From Asticcacaulis sp. EMRT-3 (lineage in GTDB: Bacteria > Pseudomonadota > Alphaproteobacteria > Caulobacterales > Caulobacteraceae), in assembly GCF_030027245.1 (NCBI RefSeq), contig NZ_JASERT010000001.1:1604501-1668500 (forward strand): a stretch of 64,000 nucleotides of DNA. Direction: 5' to 3'. The position numbers and the translations under genes were made by a program. Of this stretch, positions 16,995 to 26,295 are shown in pieces; the stretch's first letter is position 1, and each line of letters begins with the position of its first letter. The notes beneath the pieces are model-generated. The model ran no database searches. It was not told where the DNA came from and saw nothing but the letters and a program-made list of their open reading frames with translations.

Positions 16995-18530
16995 TTACCG
17001 CCGCCTGGTATTACCCATCAAACCGCGGATCAACTGACCGGCGATGGCGATGCCCACCGAACGGATGATCGGCACGGCCACCGACGACACGCTTTTGACC
17101 ATCTGGGCCTGCGCCTTTTGCCGCGCCTTTTCATCGGCCAGCTTCTGGCGCTCGACCTCTTTTTCGGCCTGTACGGCGGCGCGCTGGGCGGCCTTGTCTT
17201 CGGCGCTGGGCGGCGCAGGCGGCGCGGAAGCCGCCGCAGCGGCCAGCCGTCCGCTCAACACCTCAAACGCCGATTCCCGGTCGATCGCCTTGTCATAAAC
17301 GCCTGACACCGGGGAGGCGGCGATGATGACGGCGCGTTCAGAATCGTTCACCGGCCCCATGCGCGAAGCGGGCGGACGGATCAGGGTGCGCTCGGTCACG
17401 GTCGGCGTGCCCTTGGCGTCCATCAGCGACACCAAGGCCTCACCCGTCCCCAGTTGCTGCAAGACCTCCAGCGTATCAAAGGCCGGATTGGCGCGGAACG
17501 AATCAGCCGCCGATTTCAGCCCCTTCTGCTCCGAAGGCGTATAGGCGCGCAGCGCGTGCTGGACGCGGTTGCCCAACTGGCCCAGCACCGTATCGGGCAC
17601 ATCGGCGGGATTTTGCGTGATAAAATAGATGCCGACGCCCTTGGAACGGATCAGGCGCACCACCTGCTCGATCTTTTCCAGCAGGGCTTTCGACGCTTCA
17701 TTAAACAGCAGATGCGCCTCATCAAAGAAAAACACGAGGCGCGGCTTATCGGGATCGCCGACCTCCGGCAATTGCTCGAACAGTTCCGACATCAGCCACA
17801 AAAGGAATGTCGAATAGAGCTTAGGGCTCTGCATCAGCTTGTCAGAAGCCAGCACATTGACATAGCCCTTGCCGGAAATATGGGTGCGCATCAGGTCTTC
17901 GAGCCTGAGCGCCGGTTCACCGAAAAACTGCGCCGCGCCCTGATTTTCGAGCGTCAACAAATTGCGCTGAATGGTGGCGATGGTGGCGGGCGACACCTGA
18001 CCATAGGTGGCACCGATGTCTTTGGCATTGTCGTTGAGATATTTAAGCATGGCGCGCAGGTCGTCGAGATCGAGCAGCAGCAGGCCTTCCTTATCGGCCA
18101 CGGCAAAGGCGATATTGAGCACGCCTTCCTGCACATCATTGAGATCGAGCAGGCGCGCCAGCAGAAGCGGCCCCATTTCGGAAATGGTGGCGCGGATCGG
18201 GTGACCCTTCTGGCCGAACAGGTCCCAGAAAACCACAGGCGCAGCGGCGGGCTGAAGATCAAGACCAATCTGTTGGGCGCGCTCCAGCACCTTGTCATTG
18301 AACTGACCGGCCACGGCAATGCCCGACAGGTCGCCCTTGATGTCGGCGGCGAAGACCGGCACGCCTGCATCCGAAAAGGCCTGAGCCAGAATTTGCAGGG
18401 TGATCGTCTTGCCCGTGCCGGTGGCTCCGGCCACAAGGCCATGCCGGTTGGCGCGATTATAGAGCAGGGTTTCGGGCAGCTTGTCGGCATTCTGCGCCTG
18501 CCCCACAAAAGCACCGGTTGAGTCTGCCAT
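16995..18530 (-). CDS. HerA-like/DUF853 ATPase
   Basis: 511 residues. Walker A GATGTGKT near residue 36, Walker [15 protein letters not shown] near residue 250, and a sensor-like [20 protein letters not shown] block. A low-complexity A/E/K/Q-rich helix (residues about 435-490) precedes a short glycine and arginine end. Family knowledge: DUF853 proteins are HerA/FtsK-like ring ATPases of unknown partner; HerA acts with NurA in archaea, but no nuclease partner of that type is adjacent. The ATG at 18530 has AGGAG 7 bases upstream. Gap to the next family-1 repeat is 9 bp. Confidence 0.9.
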   Translation of the reverse strand: MADSTGAFVGQAQNADKLPETLLYNRANRHGLVAGATGTGKTITLQILAQAFSDAGVPVFAADIKGDLSGIAVAGQFNDKVLERAQQIGLDLQPAAAPVVFWDLFGQKGHPIRATISEMGPLLLARLLDLNDVQEGVLNIAFAVADKEGLLLLDLDDLRAMLKYLNDNAKDIGATYGQVSPATIATIQRNLLTLENQGAAQFFGEPALRLEDLMRTHISGKGYVNVLASDKLMQSPKLYSTFLLWLMSELFEQLPEVGDPDKPRLVFFFDEAHLLFNEASKALLEKIEQVVRLIRSKGVGIYFITQNPADVPDTVLGQLGNRVQHALRAYTPSEQKGLKSAADSFRANPAFDTLEVLQQLGTGEALVSLMDAKGTPTVTERTLIRPPASRMGPVNDSERAVIIAASPVSGVYDKAIDRESAFEVLSGRLAAAAASAPPAPPSAEDKAAQRAAVQAEKEVERQKLADEKARQKAQAQMVKSVSSVAVPIIRSVGIAIAGQLIRGLMGNTRRR

Positions 18531-18561
18531 GATCACGCTCCTGTATGATATGAAGTACGAA

Positions 18562-19776
18562 TTACCGCATCGGCGCGATACGCGCCAGATGCGGCGTCAG
18601 CCAGTTGCGAATGTGTTTGCGCATCGGCATTTCGAAAAAGCGAAAGCTGAGCCAGGCCAGCCCCATCGCCGTGCCCATAAAGGCCACGAAGGTCAGGGGC
18701 GAACCGAAAATATGGGCGCGCGCCGCGAAGGGCCAGTGGGCCATCACCAGCATGATGCTGATCTGCAAGGGAAAATGGATCAGATAAAGCGAATAGCTGA
18801 TGTCGCCGATCCAGGCGATACGATGCAGGCTGTCCGGTTTCAGCCACGCCGCCTGCCACAGATTACGGCGCAGGCCGAAATAGACAAGGGTGAGCGGGAT
18901 CAGGCCGTACACAAAGCCTTCGGTTGACAGGGCCGCCGTCAGGCCGAAACCCTGCGTCCTCAGCCAGTGACGCGCGGGATGCCACAGGGCGTCATAGGCG
19001 CAGATATAGGCCAGCAGCCACAGGATCGGCAAACAGGTGACCAATGCGATTTCGGCCCGCCTGCGCCAGGTTTCGCGCTGACGCAGAGCTTCCACCGCAT
19101 ACCAGGCCAGTCCGCCCAGAAAGAAACTCGGCAGGCCGCGCACGAAATCATCGGTCGGGTCAGGATGCAGATATTTGAACACCAGACCCGCCACCACCAG
19201 AGCCATCGCCGTCCAGACCGAGTTGAGCCGGAAGCGGCAGAGCAGGAAGAAGACGACATACAGGAACACCTCGACCGAAATCGACCAGCTTGGCCCATTG
19301 AACGACTGGTTGGCGTGGGGCCGCCACTGATGCACCATAAACAGGTTGAGCACGAAATTGATCGGGCCATTATGGCTGTAGATGAAATCATGGCCATAGA
19401 CGGTATGAAACGCCCACTGGATCAGGGCCACGGCGATAAAGGTCATGAAATATAAGGGATAAAGCCGCGCAAACCGGGCAATGAAGAAGCTGCGCAGGCC
19501 GGTCTGGCGCGTCGAAATGGCCCCGGAATAGAGCCAGAAAAACACATAGCCGGAGATCGAGAAAAACAGCTCGACGAAGAACTGGCCATAGACATAGACC
19601 GGCATCAACACGGTATGAAACGGCATGTCGTGATAATCAAAACCGGCGGCGTCCGAGATCAGCAGGAAGTGCTTGTAATGGAAGGTGACCACCATGAAGG
19701 CGGCCAGACCACGCAAAATATCCAGCTCGTAGAACCGGCTTTCCGTCACTTTCGGGCTGTCGCCGGAGCCGGTCAA
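18562..19776 (-). CDS. Acyltransferase family 3 membrane protein
   Basis: 404 residues. Signature [23 protein letters not shown] carries the family R and H; then [18 protein letters not shown] and [17 protein letters not shown]. About ten helices. It lies between the ispB gene and the HerA-like ATPase, all on the minus strand: 12 bp separates it from ispB, so it may be co-transcribed as the second gene. Likely acylates a cell-envelope glycan; target not known. Confidence 0.87.
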   Translation of the reverse strand: MTGSGDSPKVTESRFYELDILRGLAAFMVVTFHYKHFLLISDAAGFDYHDMPFHTVLMPVYVYGQFFVELFFSISGYVFFWLYSGAISTRQTGLRSFFIARFARLYPLYFMTFIAVALIQWAFHTVYGHDFIYSHNGPINFVLNLFMVHQWRPHANQSFNGPSWSISVEVFLYVVFFLLCRFRLNSVWTAMALVVAGLVFKYLHPDPTDDFVRGLPSFFLGGLAWYAVEALRQRETWRRRAEIALVTCLPILWLLAYICAYDALWHPARHWLRTQGFGLTAALSTEGFVYGLIPLTLVYFGLRRNLWQAAWLKPDSLHRIAWIGDISYSLYLIHFPLQISIMLVMAHWPFAARAHIFGSPLTFVAFMGTAMGLAWLSFRFFEMPMRKHIRNWLTPHLARIAPMR

Positions 19777-19788
19777 AACCTTGCGCTC

Positions 19789-20841
19789 CTAGGTTTGACG
19801 CTCGACACTATAAACAGCCAGCGCCTCAAGCGCCGAACGCCACGGGCCGGCTGCAAAACCGCTGAGCGCCGCCAGCGCCGCATCGGCATAGGCGCGCGCC
19901 GTCTTGCGCGCCGCATCAAGCGCGCCGGAACTGTGCATCAGGCGCTGGGCGTGGGCGAAATCACCGGGCTGTTGTTCGCGGCGGCCAATCGTCCGTTCCC
20001 AGAACGCGCCTTCGGCACCTTGCGTCGCCTGCATGGCCAGAATCAGTGGCAGGGTGGACTTGCCCTCGGCGAAGTCGTCACCGGCATTTTTGCCGAGCGC
20101 ATCCGCCGAGCTTTCATAATCGAGCACATCGTCGCGGATCTGAAACGCGAGGCCGAGATTGAGGCCGTAATCATAAAGCGCCTGAATCTGCGCATCGCTG
20201 GCCTTCGCCGCCACCGCGCCGCTTTCCGAGGCCGCCGAAAACAAGGCCGCCGTTTTCGACGAGATGATTTCGATATAATCGGCCTGGCTGAGATTGAGAT
20301 CAAACGCCTTGGTCAGTTGCATCACCTCGCCCTGGGTGATGACCGCAGATGCTTTTGACAAGATGCCGAGCGCCCGCAACGAACCGGTTTCGACCATCAG
20401 CTCAAAAGCGCGGGCAAACAGGAAATCGCCGACCAGCACCGAGGACGGTGCGCCCCAGATCAGGTGGGCGGCCACCTTGCCACGGCGCAGGGATGAGGAA
20501 TCGACCACATCATCGTGCAACAGGGTGGCGGTATGGATGAATTCGACCGCCGCCGACAGATTGTGGTGGTGACGGTTATCGGTGCCACACAGACGCGCCG
20601 CCGCCACGCACAGCAGGGGCCGCAGGCGCTTGCCGCCCGCCGAAATCAGGTGTTCGGCCAGGGCCGGAATGGTCGGCACATCCGACTGCATACGGTCGGT
20701 GATCAGGGCGTTGATGCCGGCCATATCGGCGTCGCACAACGCCACCAGCGCCTGAACATCCGCCTTCGGCGCCACCGCTGCATCGGCTCCGGCGCGCACA
20801 GTATCGAGATTGGCCGAATCCAATGCGTTAACTCCTGACAT
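19789..20841 (-). CDS. ispB: All-trans polyprenyl diphosphate synthase (octaprenyl/decaprenyl type)
   Basis: 350 residues. First aspartate-rich motif LLHDDVVDSSSLRRGK (DDxxD, here D-D-V-V-D) and second motif IRDDVLDYE; also GGKRLRPLL at the chain-length region. Makes the side chain of ubiquinone from isoprenyl diphosphates. An N-terminal extension of about 30 residues, rich in A and D, precedes the core. Divergent from the tRNA methyltransferase gene. Product chain length (C40 or C50) cannot be read from sequence; alphaproteobacteria mostly make Q-10. Confidence 0.92.
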   Translation of the reverse strand: MSGVNALDSANLDTVRAGADAAVAPKADVQALVALCDADMAGINALITDRMQSDVPTIPALAEHLISAGGKRLRPLLCVAAARLCGTDNRHHHNLSAAVEFIHTATLLHDDVVDSSSLRRGKVAAHLIWGAPSSVLVGDFLFARAFELMVETGSLRALGILSKASAVITQGEVMQLTKAFDLNLSQADYIEIISSKTAALFSAASESGAVAAKASDAQIQALYDYGLNLGLAFQIRDDVLDYESSADALGKNAGDDFAEGKSTLPLILAMQATQGAEGAFWERTIGRREQQPGDFAHAQRLMHSSGALDAARKTARAYADAALAALSGFAAGPWRSALEALAVYSVERQT

Positions 20842-20959
20842 TCACGCTCCGCCATAAACCGCCTTGACGATACAGGCAAGGCGTCACGATACTATTTAAC
20901 GTTTAGGTTCGCCGGAGCAACAGCTTGAAATCCACTATTTTATCAGAAATCTCTCCAAT

Positions 20960-21727
20960 ATGAGCGAAACCACCGCCAAAACCGCTCTGCCGACCACCCT
21001 GACCCATCTGCTGGGTCAGAGTGTGCGCCTGATGCAGCCCGCGCGCGGCTATCGCGCTGGCATGGATGCTGCCCTTTTGGCCGCCGCCGTGGCGGCCCTG
21101 GCGAGCGAGCGCCGCGCCGCCAGCGCGCTCGAACTGGGCTGCGGCGTCGGCGGGGCACTTTTGTCGCTGAAAGCCCGCGCCCCGCACCTGACCCTCACCG
21201 GCATCGAGCGCGAACACGATCATGCCGGACTGGCGGCGCATAATGTGGCGCTCAACGGCTTTGAAGATGTGCGGATCATCACGGGCGACATCGCCGGCGG
21301 CTTTAAAGCATTCGGGCTGAATCGCTGTGACATCGTGTTTTGCAACCCGCCCTATTTCGACGATCCGAACGCTTTACGCGCCCCCGATGAGAACAAACGC
21401 GCCGCCTGGATGGCCGATGACGGCTTGCAGGCCTGGCTCGATTTCGCCACGGCAGCGGTGCGCGATGGCGGCCATATCGTCTTCATTCACCGCGCCGACC
21501 GGCTGGCCGACCTGCTCGGCGGGCTGACCAGATGCGGCAGCTTCATGATCAGGCCGATCCTGCCCTTTGCCGATAGCGACGCCAAACGGGTGATCGTGCG
21601 CGCCCAGCGGCTCGGCAAGGCCCCTCTGCGCCTGCTGGCGCCTCTGGTGCTGCATGATGGCGGCGAACGCCAGCACACAGATACGGTCGAGGCTATTTTG
21701 CGCGGTGAAGCAGAATTTTCGTGGTGA
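20960..21727 (+). CDS. tRNA1(Val) (adenine-37-N6)-methyltransferase-like protein
   Basis: 255 residues. SAM-binding motif LELGCGVGGALLSL (residues about 55-68), acidic loop GIEREHD, and catalytic N-P-P-Y in CNPPYFDDPNA, which marks N6-adenine methyltransferases of the TrmN6/YfiC and HemK-like group. The N-terminus LGQSVRLMQPARGYRAGMDA is typical of alphaproteobacterial members of this group. Substrate assignment is by family. Its last 35 bp overlap the convergent acyltransferase gene. Confidence 0.85.
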   Translation: MSETTAKTALPTTLTHLLGQSVRLMQPARGYRAGMDAALLAAAVAALASERRAASALELGCGVGGALLSLKARAPHLTLTGIEREHDHAGLAAHNVALNGFEDVRIITGDIAGGFKAFGLNRCDIVFCNPPYFDDPNALRAPDENKRAAWMADDGLQAWLDFATAAVRDGGHIVFIHRADRLADLLGGLTRCGSFMIRPILPFADSDAKRVIVRAQRLGKAPLRLLAPLVLHDGGERQHTDTVEAILRGEAEFSW

Positions 21728-23555
21728 TGGCAGCGGCCAGCACCCGCGCCCCGGCCATGCTTAAGTGCTGGCCGTTGAAATAGAGGACGCCGATGCGCGC
21801 CGCATAGACATGGCACAGGCGCTCATCACAAAAACTGTCGGCGGGGCGGATCAGCCTCATGCCGTGCGCCGCCGTGAAGCCTTGCAGTTCGGCGGAGATG
21901 GCGGCGTGGGCGGCATCGAAAGCGACCCGCGCCTGCCCCAGATCGCGCGGATCACGCCCCAGCCGCATGTACAGACCGACAGCCGAGGGCGGGTCGAAAT
22001 TATAGACCGGCAAGGGTGCGATGATCACCACCGCCTTCCCCGCATGGCTGAGATCGAGCGCGCTCAGTTCCAGCCCGCCAGTCATGGCCGCCGCATCCGC
22101 ATAACGGTCGAAATTGGCGATCAGCACCACGGTCTTGATCGCCGGATCGGCCTTCAGATGCAAGAGCGTATCGGCATTATGGGCGCGGCAGGCCGGATTA
22201 TAGGCGATGCGAAAACCGAGACTGGGCGGGCAGGCCGAAGCCGTGATCTGACGCACGCCCATGCCGCTTTCACCCAAGGCCTCGGCCAGTTCGACGCCTT
22301 CCGAATCGCCCCAGACGGCCAGCGACGCCGCACCTTTCGTCCCCAGAACACAGGTGTCAGCATAGGCGCGCTGCGCCCCCGTCGCCAGATGGCAGCGCTT
22401 GCGATCAGGGCTGAAATCCTGCGCGGCGGCAAGGGCGGTTTGTTCGCGTAAGGAAAAGCGCTGCGGCAGGCCGTGACCGGCGAAAATCAGCAGGCACGGC
22501 AACACCGACGCGGCCATCAGGGCGGCGGCAAGGCCCCACAGGCGACCGCGCGGCCAGGCATATTTCAAAGCGGGCTGTTCGATAAAACGCCAGCTTAAAA
22601 AAGCGATGGCCAAGGCCAGAACCAGCGCTGTCACACTGACCCACAGATGCTCACCCAGCACCATGCGGCCATAGACCAGCAGCGGCCAGTGCCAGAGATA
22701 GAGCGAATAGGAAACATTCCCTGCCATCACCAGCGGCGGGGCGGCGATCAGTCTGTTGCCATAACCCTCGGCGCTGATCAGCAGACAGGCCGCGCCGAGG
22801 CAGGGCGGCAGGGCGTACAGCCCCGGAAACGGCAGGTCGGCGTTCAGCAGGGCCAGACTGGCCACGATCAGCACGAGCCCGGTCACGGACAGCCAGTGCT
22901 GGCGAGCGGGCGTGGCGGCGTAAGTCTGCAAAGGCAGGCACAGGGCGCCGATCAGAAGCTCGAAGGCGCGCGTGGTCGGCCAGTAAAAGGCGGCGTCTCC
23001 CGGCGTCAACATGGCCGCCAGCAGAGACAGCAAAGCCAGCCCCGCCAGGATCGGCCACAGGAAGCGGGCCGCAAACCTTCGGATCACCAGCAGTATTACC
23101 GGAAAGGCGAGGTAAAACTGCTCCTCAACCCCCAGCGACCATGTGTGCAAAAGCGGCTTGAGCGAGGCTTGCGTGTCGAAATAGCCGCTCAGATGCGCAA
23201 AAGCGAAATTGGAGGCGAACAAAGTGGTGAAAAACTGCGTATAGACCAGTTCGCTCAACAGCCTGGGCGGCAGGATGATCAGACCCGCCGCCAAAACGGC
23301 GAAAAGCATCCCGTAAAGCGCCGGAAACAGCCGCCGGATGCGCCTTTTGTAGAAGTCGCGCAGGCGAAAAGACCCGCCTTCCATGCCGTCCAGCAGGATG
23401 CGCGTGATCAGGAATCCGGAAATGACGAAGAAAATATCCACACCGGCAAAACCACCCGGCACCGCGCCGCGAAAGGCATGAAAGCCCAGCACGGCCAGAA
23501 CGGCCACACCGCGCAGACCCTGAATATCAGCGCGTTTTGAACCGGTTTCGGTCAT
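21693..23555 (-). CDS. Acyltransferase-3 with C-terminal SGNH domain
   Basis: 620 residues: N-terminal acyltransferase-3 membrane domain (about 1-345) with IQGLRGVAVLAVLGFHA, DIFFVISGFLI and the HTWSLGVEEQFYL block, then a periplasmic SGNH-hydrolase-like domain (about 380-620) with WGDSEGVE (serine 418) and the end block NGQHLSMAGA (histidine 597). The position that normally holds the catalytic aspartate three before that histidine is asparagine 594. Such proteins acetylate O-antigen or other glycans. Start overlaps the ilvC stop as ATGA, so the two are probably translated together. Confidence 0.9.
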   Translation of the reverse strand: MTETGSKRADIQGLRGVAVLAVLGFHAFRGAVPGGFAGVDIFFVISGFLITRILLDGMEGGSFRLRDFYKRRIRRLFPALYGMLFAVLAAGLIILPPRLLSELVYTQFFTTLFASNFAFAHLSGYFDTQASLKPLLHTWSLGVEEQFYLAFPVILLVIRRFAARFLWPILAGLALLSLLAAMLTPGDAAFYWPTTRAFELLIGALCLPLQTYAATPARQHWLSVTGLVLIVASLALLNADLPFPGLYALPPCLGAACLLISAEGYGNRLIAAPPLVMAGNVSYSLYLWHWPLLVYGRMVLGEHLWVSVTALVLALAIAFLSWRFIEQPALKYAWPRGRLWGLAAALMAASVLPCLLIFAGHGLPQRFSLREQTALAAAQDFSPDRKRCHLATGAQRAYADTCVLGTKGAASLAVWGDSEGVELAEALGESGMGVRQITASACPPSLGFRIAYNPACRAHNADTLLHLKADPAIKTVVLIANFDRYADAAAMTGGLELSALDLSHAGKAVVIIAPLPVYNFDPPSAVGLYMRLGRDPRDLGQARVAFDAAHAAISAELQGFTAAHGMRLIRPADSFCDERLCHVYAARIGVLYFNGQHLSMAGARVLAAAITTKILLHRAK

Positions 23556-24550
23556 GTCTGACCTTGACCCGCCGCTTCATCCAGATCGCGCTTGGTGCGG
23601 TCGAGCAGATTGTCTTTCAGAGCGGCGCGGCGCGCCAGCAGGTCGGGGCTGCCCGCGTCGTAATCCTGCATCAGGCGGCGGACAAAATCGCCCGACTGCA
23701 CCGATTGCAGCACGTCCTGCATGGCGGCGCGCGACGCCTCGCCGATCACGCGCGGGCCGGTCAGATAGGCGCCATATTCGGCGGTGTTGGAGATCTTGCC
23801 AAAGCCCTCTGACATGCCGAGTTCCCACAAAAGATCGACGACCAGTTTCAGCTCATAACAGGTTTCAAACCACGCCACTTCGGGCGGATAACCGGCATCG
23901 ACCAGGGTTTGAAAACCATTGCTGACCAGTTCGCGGGTGCCGCCGCACAACACCACCTGTTCGCCAAACAGATCGCTTTCGCATTCGGCCTTCATCGTCG
24001 TTTCCAATATGGCCTTGCGCCCGCAGCCGAGCGCCGCCGCAAACGACAGGCCAAGCGCTTTGGCCTGCCCGCTGGCGTCCTGCTGCACGGCAAACAGACA
24101 GAAGACGCCCTCGCCTGCCACGTAAATATCACGGATGCGCGGGCCGATCCCCTTAGGCGACACCAGCAGCACATCGACATCCTCAGGCGGCGTCACCAGC
24201 CCGAAATTGCACGACAAACCGTGGGCGAAAATCAGGGCCTGACCCACGCGCAAATGCGGATGGATCTCGTTGGCAAACAGGTCGCGGTGGGCTTCATCTG
24301 AGGTCAGGATGACCAGCACATCGGCCCATTCCACGCCTTCGGCCACGGTCACCACATCAAAGCCGTCGCCCTCGGCCTTCGCCCGCGTGGCTGAGCCGGG
24401 TTTGAGCGCCACCTTGATTTGCGTCACGCCGGAATCGCGCGCATTCAGCGCCTGGGTGCGCCCCTGACTGCCATAGCCGATCACCAGCACACGCTTTGAG
24501 CGGATGATCGCCAGATCGCAATCCTTGTCGTGATAAACGGGTAAAGACAT
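23552..24550 (-). CDS. ilvC: Ketol-acid reductoisomerase
   Basis: 332 residues (class I length). The Rossmann motif VLVIGYGSQGRTQALNARDSG is followed by VALKPGSAT, DVLVILTSDEAH, FAHGLSCNFG and the Mg-site region ETTMKAECESDLFGEQ. Uses NADPH to turn acetolactate into dihydroxyisovalerate in valine, leucine and isoleucine synthesis. I chose the ATG at 24550 because GGAG precedes it closely and because the frame upstream reads through a repeat. No ilvBN genes are nearby, and the overlapping downstream gene is an acyltransferase, not an amino-acid gene. Confidence 0.95.
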   Translation of the reverse strand: MSLPVYHDKDCDLAIIRSKRVLVIGYGSQGRTQALNARDSGVTQIKVALKPGSATRAKAEGDGFDVVTVAEGVEWADVLVILTSDEAHRDLFANEIHPHLRVGQALIFAHGLSCNFGLVTPPEDVDVLLVSPKGIGPRIRDIYVAGEGVFCLFAVQQDASGQAKALGLSFAAALGCGRKAILETTMKAECESDLFGEQVVLCGGTRELVSNGFQTLVDAGYPPEVAWFETCYELKLVVDLLWELGMSEGFGKISNTAEYGAYLTGPRVIGEASRAAMQDVLQSVQSGDFVRRLMQDYDAGSPDLLARRAALKDNLLDRTKRDLDEAAGQGQT

Positions 24551-24603
24551 GGCGGGCTCCGCAAAAGAATCGTTCAATAGCGTTCGTTTTAGGCTATTAA
24601 GAA

Positions 24604-24736
24604 GGCCCCCTCCACCACTTCGTGGTCCCCCTCCCCATGCCTTCGGCACAGGGAGGAGAGGCAGGATCGCCTTTCTCCTCCCTGTCTTTGATGGGGAGGT
24701 GGCGTCGAGCCCTTAGGCGAAGACGACGGAGGGGTC
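24604..24736. repeat. Interspersed palindromic repeat, family 1, copy E
   Basis: GGCCCCCTCC at the left; inner arms CCCTCCCCATGCC, GGGAGGAGA / TCTCCTCCC and GATGGGGAGGTGG; right arm GACGGAGGGGTC. Placed between divergent ilvC and thyA, so it lies in both promoter regions. thyA starts 20 bp after its end. Confidence 0.85.
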
Positions 24737-24756
24737 TTTTTTTCGACGGAAGCACC

Positions 24757-25563
24757 ATGTTTGATCACCCCGAATATCAGTATCTCAACCTCGTCCACGA
24801 CATCATGGACAATGGCGTGGCGCGTTCGGATCGCACCGGCACCGGTACATTGGGCCTGTTCGGACGTCAGATCAGGTTTGACCTGTCGCAGGGCTTTCCG
24901 CTGCTGACCACCAAGAAGGTGCATTTCAAGTCGATCGCGGTCGAGCTTCTGTGGTTCCTGCGCGGCGACACCAATGTGCAATATCTGCACGATCACGGCG
25001 TCACCATCTGGGATGAATGGGCGGATGAAAACGGCGATTTAGGGCCGGTTTACGGCAAACAGTGGCGTTCCTGGGAAGCCCCCGATGGCCGGGTGATCGA
25101 CCAGATGAAAAACCTGATCGACAATCTGAAAACCAATCCCTATTCGCGCCGCCACGTCATCTCGGCGTGGAACCCGGCTGAGGTGGATGAGATGGCCTTG
25201 CCGCCCTGCCACTGCCTGTTTCAGTTTTTTGTGGCCGATGGAAAATTGTCCTGCCAGCTTTATCAGCGCTCGGCTGACATCTTTCTGGGCGTGCCGTTCA
25301 ACATCGCCTCCTATGCCCTGCTGACCCATATGGTGGCGCAGGCCGTCGGGCTGGAGGCCGGGGATTTCGTGCATAGTTTCGGCGATGTTCACCTCTATAC
25401 CAACCATATCGAGCAGGCGAAAATCCAGCTTGAGCGCACGCCCTTTGCCTTCCCGAAACTGGTCTTGGCCCCCAAGACCGACCTGTTCGGCTTCGACTAT
25501 GCCGACATCGCTATTGAAGATTACCAGTCGCACGGCGCGCTGAAAGCCAAGGTGGCCGTATGA
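24757..25563 (+). CDS. thyA: Thymidylate synthase
   Basis: 268 residues, normal for ThyA. Motifs: [24 protein letters not shown], the catalytic cysteine 151 in [30 protein letters not shown] (in two parts) and HLYTNH. Methylates dUMP with methylene-tetrahydrofolate and releases dihydrofolate, which DHFR must recycle. The ATG at 24757 matches the family N-terminus and has GGAAG upstream; the longer open frame begins inside a repeat and is not used. The next gene is a DHFR, the usual thyA-folA arrangement, although here the DHFR appears foreign. Confidence 0.97.
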   Translation: MFDHPEYQYLNLVHDIMDNGVARSDRTGTGTLGLFGRQIRFDLSQGFPLLTTKKVHFKSIAVELLWFLRGDTNVQYLHDHGVTIWDEWADENGDLGPVYGKQWRSWEAPDGRVIDQMKNLIDNLKTNPYSRRHVISAWNPAEVDEMALPPCHCLFQFFVADGKLSCQLYQRSADIFLGVPFNIASYALLTHMVAQAVGLEAGDFVHSFGDVHLYTNHIEQAKIQLERTPFAFPKLVLAPKTDLFGFDYADIAIEDYQSHGALKAKVAV

Positions 25564-25641
25564 CGTATAATTAGTAAAATAATTTAACCAAAATTTACAA
25601 AAAAAAGATCATTCCCCCACAGAATCGCAGCAAGCAATTTG

Positions 25642-25656
25642 TTAACGCGCTGTTAA
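25642..25656. promoter_or_regulatory. CtrA-like TTAA-N7-TTAA site
   Basis: TTAA, CGCGCTG, TTAA on the plus strand, matching the full Caulobacterales CtrA consensus, 50-70 bp before the AT-rich DHFR gene. The surrounding gap is AT-rich, so a chance match is possible. Confidence 0.3.
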
Positions 25657-25709
25657 TTGGAACTACTATGCGTTAATATATGATTCATAGATTGAAGGAA
25701 TGAATGATT

Positions 25710-26198
25710 ATGTCGCTAATTAGCGTCATCGCAGCGATGTCGGAAGACCGAGTTATCGGGAAAGACAATCGGCTGCCTTGGAACATAAAAAGCGACCTTG
25801 CCAATTTTAAAAAAATTACACTGGGCAAGCCTGTTATCATGGGGCGAAAAACCTTTGAGTCCCTTCGCGCGCCCTTACCAGGGCGTGAAAATATTATCAT
25901 TACTCGGGATCCGTTTTTTACTGCGGAAGGCATTAAAGTCTTTCGGTCCATTGAAGACGGTTTAAATTTTGCCCGTGACATTCCTGCTGATGAAATTATG
26001 GTAATTGGCGGTGAACAAATTTTCGAAGCCACTTTAGATACGGCAAATAGGATGTATCTAACTGTCATTCGTCAAATTGTTGTCAACGGCGATGCGTTCT
26101 TCCCTGAATATGACACGGCTCAATGGCAACAAATTGAGACAAAAGATTTAGAAGAGAACGTAACATTTACAGTTTATGACAAGATTAAAGCCGCCTAA
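25710..26198 (+). CDS. Dihydrofolate reductase, AT-rich, probably acquired
   Basis: 162 residues; a complete DHFR: SLISVIAAMSEDRVIG, DNRLPW, the proton-relay aspartate in IKSDLANFK, GKPVIMGRKTFESL, PLPGRENIIITRD, and IMVIGGEQIFEATL. Reduces dihydrofolate with NADPH. Its codons are rich in A and T at the third position (for example TTT, AAA, ATT), unlike every neighbour, and it is followed by the 3' part of a second DHFR gene in native codon use. AAGGA lies 10 bases before this ATG; an in-frame ATG at 25704 is also possible. It may confer a different antifolate sensitivity, which sequence alone cannot show. Confidence 0.93.
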   Translation: MSLISVIAAMSEDRVIGKDNRLPWNIKSDLANFKKITLGKPVIMGRKTFESLRAPLPGRENIIITRDPFFTAEGIKVFRSIEDGLNFARDIPADEIMVIGGEQIFEATLDTANRMYLTVIRQIVVNGDAFFPEYDTAQWQQIETKDLEENVTFTVYDKIKAA

Positions 26199-26218
26199 AC
26201 TATCAATTTTTGGCTTTG

Positions 26219-26247
26219 ATCATTCGCTACTGAACGTAGCGAATGAT
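26219..26247. terminator. 12-bp perfect hairpin after the AT-rich DHFR
   Basis: ATCATTCGCTAC (26219-26230), loop TGAAC, then GTAGCGAATGAT (26236-26247). No long T tract follows, so it may be a rho-independent-like stop or only a boundary hairpin of the inserted segment. Confidence 0.55.
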
Positions 26248-26295
26248 TTATCGCGTATAATACACTCGCTATGTCCTATTATCACTGATGATGAC

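Noticed and set aside
24622..24756. 45-residue N-terminal extension of ThyA
   Set aside because: It runs through palindromic repeat E; residues are R/G/S-rich and the family N-terminus begins at 24757.
26176..26295. Upstream start making a fusion of the AT-rich tail and the folA remnant
   Set aside because: No SD, starts inside the AT-rich DHFR frame, and lacks DHFR N-terminal features; treated as pseudogene boundary.
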